Shown here in pieces: positions 5,475 to 11,290 of a DNA stretch of 11,290 nt. Position 1 is the stretch's first letter. Each line of letters begins with the position of its first letter. This DNA is from Candidatus Moraniibacteriota bacterium. Its GTDB lineage: Bacteria > Patescibacteriota > Minisyncoccia > Moranbacterales > UBA9337. The stretch is from contig JALNYX010000027.1 of NCBI GenBank assembly GCA_023229615.1, positions 1-11,290 on the forward strand. Reading direction: 5' to 3'. The notes beneath the pieces were generated by a model. That model ran no database searches. It was not told the DNA's origin and saw only the letters and a program-made list of their open reading frames with translations. The position numbers were made by a program, and so were the translations under genes.

Positions 5475-6908
5475 TTAACTATTATTCTTTCTTCTTTGAA
5501 GCAAAACTCCCACTGTTTTCAAAACTATTTGGATATCCAGCACCAATGACCAATTTTCAATATAAAAAAGATCAAGACGATACTCATCTTCAAAATCCAG
5601 GTCGCTACGTCCTGAAACTTGCGCCATTCCAGTTACTCCCGGTTTAATCGTGAGCAACCGACGATGATACTCCATATATTTTTCCACTTCCCGTTTCTGA
5701 TGAGGACGTGGACCAACCAAGCTCATTGAACCAAAAAGCACATTGAAAAACTGAGGAAATTCATCAATGGAAAATCTTTCAATAAATTTTCCGATTCTGG
5801 TTTTTCTCGGATCATTCTTGATTTTATATAATGGACCTCGTCGCACGCTTTTTTGAGCAATCAATTGCTTTTCAAATTCCAAGGCTTTTTCCAAATTAGG
5901 ATTATCTTTGGAAATACTATATTCCCATTTCATATAACGAAATTTGTAAGCAAAAAACTTTTTTCCATCCGCTCCAATTCTCTCATTTTTATAAATTATC
6001 GGACCTTTTCGATCCTCCAGTTTAATTAAAAGCGCAACAATCAGCATAATCGGAGAAGTAACAATAATCAAAAAAACGGAACAAACAATATCAAAAAAAC
6101 GCTTATTAATCCTTCCCCATCCATCCAGTGGAGTATGTAAAACTTCAATAATCGGTTCACCGTTAAGCACGCCCACTTTGTACTTTGAAGTCTGCAAGGT
6201 GGTCGGAATAAACTTATAGGCGATATTATTAATGGCACAAAAATCAATTAATTTTTCCAACTCATCATCCGGGATAGAAGGAGAACACAAAATTATTTCA
6301 TCAACTCCTTTTTCTTTTCTAATTTGCTTGATTACCTTGAGCTGAGCGGTATTAATAATATCCACAATGCGATATCCCAAATTGCGATTGAATTTTATGG
6401 TTCGACAAACTTCATCCACTTTTCCATTATGTCCAATTAAAAGCACTCTGTGAATTCCAATATTTCGACTGCGCAAAAGCCAAAGCTGAATTTTGTGCAA
6501 AATATAGCGAGCCAAAACGACATAAAAAACTGCAATAAACCAAGCGGCAAGAATTATGAAACGCGAAGAAAACCATTCTCTTTTTAGAAAAATCGCAATA
6601 ATTATAATTACCAGTCCAATGGAGGTCGCCGTAAAAACCTTGGAAGTTTCCTTCCAAAATTTTCGCGTTACTCGAATATCATACAATCCTTCCATTGCAT
6701 AAATAAGAATAAAAAATGGAGCAGCAATAAGAGCAAGATGCATATAATCCTGAAAATGAACGTTATGAAATTCGAGAGACTGAAGACTGAAGAATTTTGT
6801 CACTTCCGGATTTTCACGAATAAAAAAAGCGGAAAGAGCCGCCAAAGCTATCATTACAAAATCAGCCGGAACTTGAATGGCGCTAAAGAATAATTCAGAT
6901 CTTTTCAT
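5475..6908 (-). CDS. Polyprenyl glycosylphosphotransferase (WbaP/EpsE/WcaJ type)
   Basis: This membrane enzyme transfers a sugar-1-phosphate from a nucleotide sugar to undecaprenyl phosphate, the first step of surface polysaccharide assembly. Counting from the ATG at 6908 (477 residues), there are four to five membrane segments in the first 145 residues, a Rossmann-like domain (RVLLIGHNGKVDEV onward), a re-entrant hydrophobic segment after NKRFFDIVCSV, and the catalytic C-terminal domain with all family motifs: YKNERIGADGKKFFAYKFR, RIGKFIERFSIDEFPQFFNV, MSLVGPRP, KPGVTGMAQVSGRSDLDFED and an LDLFYIENWS segment. The start at 6908 is chosen because a TATAAT box (6919-6924) overlaps the upstream in-frame ATG at 6920, and the ATG at 6938 lies ahead of it. 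The sugar cannot be told. It heads the minus-strand polysaccharide genes directly downstream of rnpB. Confidence 0.93.
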   Translation of the reverse strand: MKRSELFFSAIQVPADFVMIALAALSAFFIRENPEVTKFFSLQSLEFHNVHFQDYMHLALIAAPFFILIYAMEGLYDIRVTRKFWKETSKVFTATSIGLVIIIIAIFLKREWFSSRFIILAAWFIAVFYVVLARYILHKIQLWLLRSRNIGIHRVLLIGHNGKVDEVCRTIKFNRNLGYRIVDIINTAQLKVIKQIRKEKGVDEIILCSPSIPDDELEKLIDFCAINNIAYKFIPTTLQTSKYKVGVLNGEPIIEVLHTPLDGWGRINKRFFDIVCSVFLIIVTSPIMLIVALLIKLEDRKGPIIYKNERIGADGKKFFAYKFRYMKWEYSISKDNPNLEKALEFEKQLIAQKSVRRGPLYKIKNDPRKTRIGKFIERFSIDEFPQFFNVLFGSMSLVGPRPHQKREVEKYMEYHRRLLTIKPGVTGMAQVSGRSDLDFEDEYRLDLFYIENWSLVLDIQIVLKTVGVLLQRRKNNS

Positions 6909-6918
6909 AATTATTTTC

Positions 6919-6924
6919 ATTATA
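6919..6924 (-). promoter_or_regulatory. -10 box for the glycosylphosphotransferase gene, near-leaderless
   Basis: A perfect TATAAT on the minus strand ends 10 bases before the ATG at 6908, so transcription would start within about 4 bases of the start codon. No strong -35 box is seen at 17 bases. It decides against the two upstream in-frame ATG codons as starts. Confidence 0.45.
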
Positions 6925-6956
6925 CTACACAAACACATCTAATAAAAATTCAACCT

Positions 6957-7398
6957 TATATCAAGATAAATCTATAAGCCGGATTCTGTGCTCCGACGCG
7001 AGGTCGGAGTGGCAATCATTTATCTAGCTCCGGCGTTACCGTCGGAGTCAAGCGGCACCCTCCGACATAACGTCGGAGTACGGCCTTGCATTCAGGTAAG
7101 GATTTAGCCGTTTCACCCTTCGACTTCACTCAGGGTAAACCCCAAGTTTATTTCGAAGATTATTCCACAAAAAATGGAACCCGAGATTCTTTCAAATCCC
7201 AGCGTCTCTGCTCGCACCTCTTGGGTTTCCCCACGACGGGCGTTACCTCCGACGATTTTTCAATGTCGGAGCTCCGCACCCTTTCGAGCGTCGGAGCCGC
7301 TACCCTGCTCCCTAGTATAAAACCAGGGGAATGTCCGGACTTTCCTCTCCGCCGATGCAAAGCATCAGCAGAGCAATTGCCCGATTTACCTTGATATA
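6957..7398 (-). ncRNA. rnpB: RNase P RNA
   Basis: The catalytic RNA of RNase P, which trims the 5' ends of tRNA precursors. Read on the minus strand, the 5' part has GAGAGGAAAGTCCGGAC (P4 strand, near 7330-7350) and AGCAGGGTAGCGG; then GGGGAAACCC and GTGCGAGCAGAGACGC (the AGNNCAACAGAGA-like core), AAGGCC, GCTAGATAAATGATTGCC and ACAGAATCCGGCTTATA at the 3' end, all in the order of bacterial RNase P RNA. The ends are set by a 16-bp P1 helix, 7383-7398 with 6957-6972, with one G-U pair, so the mature RNA is about 442 bases. Short open frames that cross it are not genes. Several helices use the same CTCCGAC/GTCGGAG arm (6991-7009, 7028-7047, 7060-7078, 7247-7271, 7272-7296), which is odd. Confidence 0.95.
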
Positions 7399-7439
7399 AA
7401 GCCAAATTTTCAATATTCTATCTACTATTGCTCCAAAAG

Positions 7440-7468
7440 ATAATAATACTTTTTACACGTTTTGTCAA
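7440..7468 (-). promoter_or_regulatory. Sigma70-type promoter for rnpB
   Basis: On the minus strand a perfect TTGACA (7463-7468), a 17-base spacer and TATTAT (7440-7445) form the best promoter in the window. Transcription would begin near 7433, about 35 bases before the P1 helix, implying a short leader that is trimmed or tolerated. Confidence 0.75.
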
Positions 7469-7470
7469 AC

Positions 7471-7502
7471 AAAAAGACCTTGCTAACAAATAGTTAGCAA
7501 GG
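7471..7502 (-). terminator. Intrinsic terminator after the small membrane protein gene
   Basis: The arms 7478-7487 (ccttgctaac) and 7493-7502 pair perfectly over 10 bp around a 5-base loop. On the minus strand the stem is followed by TCTTTTTG, a proper U-tract. It closes the tyrS-pheS-side transcription unit 25 bases after the stop at 7528 and insulates the rnpB promoter, whose -35 box begins 3 bases further on. Confidence 0.85.
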
Positions 7503-7527
7503 CTAAGAAAACCCGCTTAATATTATG

Positions 7528-7773
7528 CTAAGAGAAAAGAGATTTTAACCAAAAGTATAAACTCTTCTTTGAATCACACATCAAGAAAAAATATGCAAAT
7601 ATCGATATGATTGTAAGTTGTCCACATAAAGCATTCGCTTGCTCTTTCGGAATATAGTTGGCTAGAAAAAAATAGCCGCCACACCAAAAGAAGCATTTTA
7701 AGAAAATAGTTACCCCAACAACATCAACAGCGTATACTGCAATAACATCAGAATAAGGATCCTTATTTTTCAT
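7528..7773 (-). CDS. Small two-segment membrane protein of unknown function
   Basis: The 81-residue product MKNKDPYSDVIAVYAVDVVG and onward has two hydrophobic segments, about residues 10-34 and 49-66, joined by a short polar loop (YIPKEQANALCG), with a basic C-terminal end; both ends probably face the same side. It has five Cys (26, 31, 50, 66 and nearby) and many aromatic residues. I do not recognise a family. The start at 7773 is backed by a strong Shine-Dalgarno sequence, GAGAGGTGAT, ending 3 bases before the ATG; no other gene in the window has one. It follows pheS by 42 bases and is closed by an intrinsic terminator, so it is a genuine transcribed unit and may be cotranscribed with pheS. 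A role in tRNA charging is not implied. Confidence 0.65.
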   Translation of the reverse strand: MKNKDPYSDVIAVYAVDVVGVTIFLKCFFWCGGYFFLANYIPKEQANALCGQLTIISIFAYFFLMCDSKKSLYFWLKSLFS

Positions 7774-7785
7774 ACCATCACCTCT
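7774..7785 (-). promoter_or_regulatory. Strong ribosome binding site of the 81-residue gene
   Basis: The minus strand reads GAGAGGTGATGGT just before the ATG at 7773, with seven consecutive bases (AGGTGAT) complementary to the canonical 16S 3' end. It fixes the start of the small membrane protein gene and is the only clear Shine-Dalgarno sequence in the window. Confidence 0.7.
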
Positions 7786-7815
7786 CTCTTTTTTTATTTT
7801 TAAAAAACTATCTTC

Positions 7816-8955
7816 TTATCTCAATAAAGCTTCCAGTTCCTTTTCAGTTTTTGCGCGGATCTTCGCTTGTATTTCATTAATTTCTTCATTGGTTAAAGTT
7901 CTTTCAGATGAACGATAGACGATACGGAAAGTGTAGCTTTTTTTGTTTTTACCGAACTTTTCATCATTTTCATATTCATCCAAAAGTTTCACCTCCTCGA
8001 TCAGATTGTCTGCATAGTCTCGAACGATTTCATAATAATTATTAATATTTATATCTTTATCAATGATAAACGAGATGTCCCTGGTAGTTGCAGGAAATTT
8101 GCTGACCTCAGTGAACTTACTATTGATATCCTTGAATTGGCTTGTAATCCTTTCGTTATTCGACCAAAGAATCCTAATGTCCGGAATTCCCATTTTTATC
8201 ATAGCCAGTCTCTCTCCAAAACCAAAGGCCCAACCGTTATAGATTTTGGGATCCAAACCGAATTTTTCCAAAACAACCGGATTGACCAGTCCTGCACCAT
8301 TAACCTCCATCCAATCTCCATTAAATTTAATATCCATTTCCAAGCTCTCCACCGTATAAGGGAAAGTGTCTTCTATAAACTTATATTCAATATCTGATCC
8401 AAAAATTCCTTTGGCCAAATCAATCTGAACATCTTTTAAATCCTGCTGTGTGATGATTTTTTTATCTTTCTTGCAAATAAAAAGTCCATCAATTTGATGA
8501 AAAGCGGGAAAATGATGCCTGTCTATTTCATCTTTTCGATAAACAATTCCCGGAGCCAAAGCTTTAATCTCACCCTCTTCTTCTAATTTTTTTAAAACAT
8601 TTTTGTCTTTCAAATAAAAAGACCAGAAGGCTGTCATTTGCGTGCGCAAAATATGCGTATCGTCCAAATAATAAGTGTCGTTTTCTCGCCGACTTGGATG
8701 ATCTTTTGGAGTATTTAAAAAATCAAAACATTGCTCGACGGTTATAATTTTTGGAAATTCAACAACATCAAAACCATCAAACCTAGGCAGGTTAGTTATT
8801 TGATCGAATAAAATTTTCACCGGCGAATTTTCTTTTTTTGTAAGATCGGGCAAAGCCAAAAGCCTTTTTATGCGCTCAGCTTTAATGTCACTTCTTTTAT
8901 TCAACTCTTCTATTAATGTTTTTTCATCATTATCCTCAATAACAATCTTTCGCAT
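7816..8955 (-). CDS. pheS: Phenylalanyl-tRNA synthetase: PheS-type catalytic core fused to an FDX-ACB domain (mitochondrial-like)
   Basis: Charges tRNA-Phe with phenylalanine in the cytoplasm. Residues 1-60 are a short helical region, not the long coiled coil of ordinary bacterial PheS. The class II core follows: DHPSRRENDTYYLDDTHILR (85-104), motif 2 VYRKDEIDRHHFPAFHQIDG (138-157), then FPYTVESLEMDI and WMEVNGAGLVNP, and motif 3 GWAFGFGERLAM (241-252) with GIPDIRILW after it. From SKFPATTRDISFII (285) to the end is an FDX-ACB anticodon-binding domain (YTFRIVYRSSERTL at 341-354), which in normal bacteria sits at the C-terminus of PheT. The whole order and many residues resemble monomeric mitochondrial FARS2. 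Motif 3 is one residue shorter than the usual GLGLER. The gene lies 21 bases after the detached PheT N-terminal piece, with no full pheT in view. Confidence 0.93.
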   Translation of the reverse strand: MRKIVIEDNDEKTLIEELNKRSDIKAERIKRLLALPDLTKKENSPVKILFDQITNLPRFDGFDVVEFPKIITVEQCFDFLNTPKDHPSRRENDTYYLDDTHILRTQMTAFWSFYLKDKNVLKKLEEEGEIKALAPGIVYRKDEIDRHHFPAFHQIDGLFICKKDKKIITQQDLKDVQIDLAKGIFGSDIEYKFIEDTFPYTVESLEMDIKFNGDWMEVNGAGLVNPVVLEKFGLDPKIYNGWAFGFGERLAMIKMGIPDIRILWSNNERITSQFKDINSKFTEVSKFPATTRDISFIIDKDININNYYEIVRDYADNLIEEVKLLDEYENDEKFGKNKKSYTFRIVYRSSERTLTNEEINEIQAKIRAKTEKELEALLR

Positions 8956-8976
8956 ATTTTTATTTACTTCACTGAG

Positions 8977-9402
8977 TTATTTATTTAAATTGATATATTT
9001 TGCAAATTTCATTCCAACTTCGGCGTTTTTATCCAGAATAAAAATTCCAGAATGATCATCCCCCAAACCTAACTCGTCCTTGGCGCACAACATCCCGAAA
9101 GATTTTTCTCCGCGAATCTGGGTTTCTCTTATCGCTAATCCATTTGGAAGTTTTGCGCCAACCAACGCAACCGGAACCTTTTGTCCAACTTCGATATTTT
9201 TTGCGCCACACACAATTTGTAAAATTTCTCCGCCGACATCTGTTTTTGTAATTTGCAGCCTATCGGCATTCGGATGTTTTTGGATTTCCAAAATTCTTCC
9301 CACCGCAACATTTTCAAAACCAATCGCCGGCTTTCCGGTTTCTTTTGCGACCAGTTTTTCACTGGATAATATATTTTTAAGCCAATCAAATAAAAACTTC
9401 AT
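8977..9402 (-). CDS. Stand-alone PheT N-terminal tRNA-binding (OB-fold) protein
   Basis: The start is taken at the second Met (9402), because MKFLFDWLKNILSSEKL matches the usual PheT beginning and a TGA-TAGAAT extended -10 box lies just upstream; the ATG at 9408 is the alternative. From that start the protein has 141 residues. After a shortened B1 part comes the EMAP/Trbp-type OB fold: VAVGRILEIQKHPNADRLQI (33-52), ILQIVCGAKNI, GQKVPVALVGAKLPNG, IRGEKSFGMLCAKDELGLGD and DHSGIFIL. The GLG-DHSGI ending is typical of PheT, not of free CsaA. An ordinary PheT has about 800 residues; everything after the OB fold (B3/B4 editing, B5, B6/B7) is missing, and B8 is on the neighbouring PheS. It stops cleanly with TAA. 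Likely it helps bind tRNA for the downstream synthetase; it could also be a general tRNA-binding factor. Confidence 0.85.
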   Translation of the reverse strand: MKFLFDWLKNILSSEKLVAKETGKPAIGFENVAVGRILEIQKHPNADRLQITKTDVGGEILQIVCGAKNIEVGQKVPVALVGAKLPNGLAIRETQIRGEKSFGMLCAKDELGLGDDHSGIFILDKNAEVGMKFAKYINLNK

Positions 9403-9409
9403 ATGCATT

Positions 9410-9418
9410 ATTCTATCA
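9410..9418 (-). promoter_or_regulatory. Candidate extended -10 promoter for the PheT-like piece and pheS
   Basis: The minus strand reads TGA-TAGAAT, with a weak TTGGTT -35 box (9432-9437) at 16 bases. The -10 ends 7 bases before the ATG at 9402, so the transcript would be almost or fully leaderless. It sits in the 39-base gap after tyrS. Confidence 0.4.
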
Positions 9419-9447
9419 TCCTGAAATTAAAAACCAAGATACTTAAT

Positions 9448-10653
9448 CTAAAAAACTATTTTCACAAAATCTTTCTTTCCAATTTTGATTATTTTTCCAG
9501 CAAAAGAAATATCCAAAACTTTATTCGGGTCTGTTATTTTTTCTCCATCAATCGAAACTCCGCCTTGCTCGATTTTTCGACGAGCTTCTCCTTTGCTTAT
9601 TGCAAATTGCGCTAAAACTACAAAATCAACCAGGTTCACATCACCGCCAACCTTCACTTCTCGAACTTCATTTGGAGTTTCTTTTTTGGAAAAAGTATTC
9701 ACAAAATACTCCTGGGACTCACTCGCCGCTTTTTCTCCATAATAAATTCTCACAATCTCATACGCCAATCTGATTTTTGCATCTCGCGGATTTTCCAATT
9801 TCATCAAATTCTCAATCTCATCCAATGAAATTCTAGTGCAACCTAAAAGCAAAGGATGAATCATTCCGTCTGACTGAGACATAATCGCTCCGAACAAATC
9901 ATTTGACTCCAAATCAAGAAAAACCCCAGTTCCATTGGATTTCGACATTAACATTCCGGTTTTTTCATCTTGAATTAATTTAGCAGAAATCACAAATTTA
10001 TCTTTATTTTTCAATTTTTGCATCAAAGTTCTTCCAGCCAAAGCATTGAAAATCTGATCAGTTCCACAAAGCTCCACATCCACATCCATTGCCACGCTGT
10101 CATATCCCTGCATCAAAGGATACAAGAATTCATGCAAATGGATCGGCTTTCCTTCTTTCATCCTGTTTTCAAACATATCCCGCTCAAGCATTTGCTGAAC
10201 CGTAAAATTACTAGCAATATCAATTACCTGCTCAAAATTCAATTTTCCCAGCCACTCAGAATTATATTTGATTTGGAACGGATTACTTTTGTCTTCAAAA
10301 TTTGCAATGTTTTTCACTTGATCTTTCCATAACGCAAAATTTTCCCGAACTTGTTCCGGAGTCTGTTTAACACGCGCCGATGACTTGTCCGTTGGATCTC
10401 CAATCATTCCAGTAAAATCTCCGATAAGGAAAATCACCGTATGTCCCAATTTGCGAAAATCTTCCAAAATCATCAGTCCCTGAGAATGACCCAGATGCAA
10501 AGATTTAGCCGTTGGATCAAATCCCATATAAAACTTCAACTTTTTCCCGTTCAGCAAAGCCTCTTTGAATTCTTTTTTTGAAGGCAAAAAATCAACCAGG
10601 ACTCCCCGATCCAAAATTTCATCAATTCTATTTTCCAATTCTTTTTTGTTCAT
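9448..10653 (-). CDS. tyrS: Tyrosyl-tRNA synthetase
   Basis: Charges tRNA-Tyr with tyrosine in the cytoplasm. From the ATG at 10653 (401 residues, normal length) the class I catalytic domain shows YMGFDPTAKSLHLGHSQGL with the HIGH-type motif HLGH at 53-56, GDFTGMIGDPTDKSSAR, the tRNA/tyrosine pocket segment LYPLMQGYDSVAMDVDVELC followed by GTDQ, and the KMSKS-type LMSKS at 235-239. The C-terminus is an S4 RNA-binding domain (about 338-401, ISKGEARRKIEQGGVSIDGE). The MQGYDS-VELCGTDQ pattern is of the TyrZ-like branch. The ATG at 10677 would add eight residues (MIAQVINY) with no family match, so 10653 is preferred; neither has a Shine-Dalgarno sequence. It precedes the PheT-like piece by about 39-45 bases and is probably in one operon with it. 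No T-box is seen in the leader. Confidence 0.97.
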   Translation of the reverse strand: MNKKELENRIDEILDRGVLVDFLPSKKEFKEALLNGKKLKFYMGFDPTAKSLHLGHSQGLMILEDFRKLGHTVIFLIGDFTGMIGDPTDKSSARVKQTPEQVRENFALWKDQVKNIANFEDKSNPFQIKYNSEWLGKLNFEQVIDIASNFTVQQMLERDMFENRMKEGKPIHLHEFLYPLMQGYDSVAMDVDVELCGTDQIFNALAGRTLMQKLKNKDKFVISAKLIQDEKTGMLMSKSNGTGVFLDLESNDLFGAIMSQSDGMIHPLLLGCTRISLDEIENLMKLENPRDAKIRLAYEIVRIYYGEKAASESQEYFVNTFSKKETPNEVREVKVGGDVNLVDFVVLAQFAISKGEARRKIEQGGVSIDGEKITDPNKVLDISFAGKIIKIGKKDFVKIVF

Positions 10654-10692
10654 ATAATTTATGACTTGCGCGATCACATAACAAAACTCTCA

Positions 10693-10772
10693 GTTTTCCT
10701 GAAAAATGTTTTTTTCGCAGCTGTCCGCGTCCCTCGAAAGGACCGGAGAAAAAAAACATTTTTCAGGAAAAC
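10693..10772. repeat. Long hairpin with perfect 23-bp arms in the tyrS upstream region
   Basis: Arms 10693-10715 and 10750-10772 are perfect inverted copies over 23 bp. The 34-base interior folds further: tccg-c-gtcc pairs with ggac-cgga around ctcgaaa, so about 31 base pairs can form. The outer stem is A/T-rich and the core is GC-rich. Neither strand has a U-run after the structure, so it is not an ordinary intrinsic terminator, though it lies 78 bases past the stop of the Ada-like gene. It could be a leader hairpin of tyrS, a transcript-end protector, or a miniature repeat element. Confidence 0.7.
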
Positions 10773-10801
10773 CATACAAATGCGTAAACCCTTATAATTA
10801 A

Positions 10802-10830
10802 AGTTTATCTGATTACTGCCTGGCGGTCAA
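10802..10830 (-). promoter_or_regulatory. Candidate sigma70-type promoter for tyrS
   Basis: The minus strand has TTGACC (10825-10830), a 17-base spacer and TAAACT (10802-10807). Transcription would begin near 10795 and give a 142-base leader that contains the long hairpin at 10693-10772. It starts 20 bases after the stop of the Ada-like gene. Confidence 0.45.
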
Positions 10831-10849
10831 TGATGCGACATCGGTGCTT

Positions 10850-11290
10850 TTATTTCACGCATTTGTCTGCCACATAACCTTTCATTTCAGCATCCGCCTT
10901 ATCTTTGAAACAAACAATATTCTCCGGTTTAATTCTCTTGGCATAACTGCAAGTCGGAATGTGATATTTGTTGGAGTTCTTGCTTCCCACAAAAACACAC
11001 TCAGCCGGATTCTTCTGATTAATATTTTCCGTCGGGGTGCCACTTTCCGTTTTTGCGGAAACATTCTCCGCTTGATTTGCATTTCCACTGTCCACTGAAT
11101 TTGCCGCAACAACTGCCGGAACTTCGACAATCATCGGGTCTTTCTGCCATTTCTGCCCCTGTAAAATTCCCGCTTCAAAAGCAATTACCGCCATCAAAAC
11201 CATACCCAAAAAAATCACAATTTTTGATTCATATTTCGAAAAAATCTCTTTCACCTTCTTTTTCCAGTTTTTCTCCGAAGTCATTGACAT
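10850..11290 (-). CDS. Membrane-anchored protein with an Ada-like Cys domain (at the right edge)
   Basis: As read from the ATG at the last base of the window, the product has 146 residues; the true start might lie further upstream, or at the second ATG at 11284. A basic N-terminus is followed by one membrane segment at about residues 24-44 (IVIFLGMVLMAVIAFEAGIL), a polar Ser/Asn/Glu-rich linker (about 60-95), and a C-terminal domain of about 50 residues: CVFVGSKNSNKYHIPTCSYA (98-117), KRIKPENIVCF, ADAEMKGYVADKC. The pattern VGSKNSxKYHxPxCxxAKxIKPEN is common in small exported proteins of CPR and other bacteria related to the Ada metal-binding domain. Those usually end in a Cys pair; here only one Cys remains (ADKC), although extra Cys occur at 98 and in IVCF. 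It probably faces outside the cell. Function unknown. Confidence 0.75.
   Translation of the reverse strand: MSMTSEKNWKKKVKEIFSKYESKIVIFLGMVLMAVIAFEAGILQGQKWQKDPMIVEVPAVVAANSVDSGNANQAENVSAKTESGTPTENINQKNPAECVFVGSKNSNKYHIPTCSYAKRIKPENIVCFKDKADAEMKGYVADKCVK

Noticed and set aside
7086..7405. Open frames on both strands within the RNase P RNA
   Set aside because: They overlap conserved rnpB sequence and have no protein-like motifs.
10654..10800. T-box or other known riboswitch ahead of tyrS
   Set aside because: No AGGGTGGNACCGCG-like sequence or specifier loop could be found; only the long hairpin is present.

Overview
The window looks like a piece of a small, AT-rich bacterial genome of the Candidate Phyla Radiation (Patescibacteria), most likely from the Parcubacteria/Moranbacteria side. 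This rests on low GC, short compact genes, a near-total absence of Shine-Dalgarno sequences, start codons lying just behind -10 boxes, a small membrane-anchored Ada-like Cys protein of a kind common in these genomes, and a stripped-down phenylalanyl-tRNA synthetase. The placement is inference; no 16S or other decisive marker is present.

Layout. (1) Positions 1-1253, minus strand: end of a surface-polysaccharide locus, with a GT4 glycosyltransferase running off the left edge and a Wzz-like chain-length protein. (2) Positions 1254-4275: a block that reads the other way. It holds a 650-base gene-poor stretch with hairpins and divergent promoters, a 367-residue protein of unknown function with weak phosphoribosyltransferase-like features, a RhuM-family gene destroyed by an internal deletion, a GC-rich 102-bp element with imperfect terminal inverted repeats, and a membrane-anchored Cys-rich protein with a duplicated module. 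(3) Positions 4288-6908, minus strand: the polysaccharide locus resumes with a WbaZ-like glycosyltransferase interrupted by one in-frame TAA and a WbaP/EpsE-type polyprenyl glycosylphosphotransferase. (4) Positions 6957-7398, minus strand: RNase P RNA (rnpB) with its own sigma70-like promoter and several helices built from the same CTCCGAC arm. (5) Positions 7528-10653, minus strand: tyrS, a detached N-terminal (OB-fold) piece of PheT, a PheS whose C-terminus carries the FDX-ACB anticodon-binding domain normally found on PheT, then a small membrane protein. (6) Positions 10678-11290: a very strong hairpin in the probable tyrS leader, then a membrane-anchored Ada-like Cys protein at the right edge.

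How the genes fit together. The minus-strand surface genes form one pathway: the glycosylphosphotransferase loads the first sugar phosphate on undecaprenyl phosphate, the GT4 enzymes add further sugars, and the Wzz-like protein sets chain length or aids export. The plus-strand block appears to have been inserted into this locus. The aminoacyl-tRNA synthetase genes form a likely operon.

The most interesting signal is the PheRS. The gene named pheS encodes an alpha-type catalytic core fused directly to an FDX-ACB domain, the architecture of monomeric mitochondrial PheRS (FARS2). A 143-residue remnant of PheT keeps only the tRNA-binding OB region. The B3/B4 editing domain and the B5-B7 body of PheT are absent from the window.
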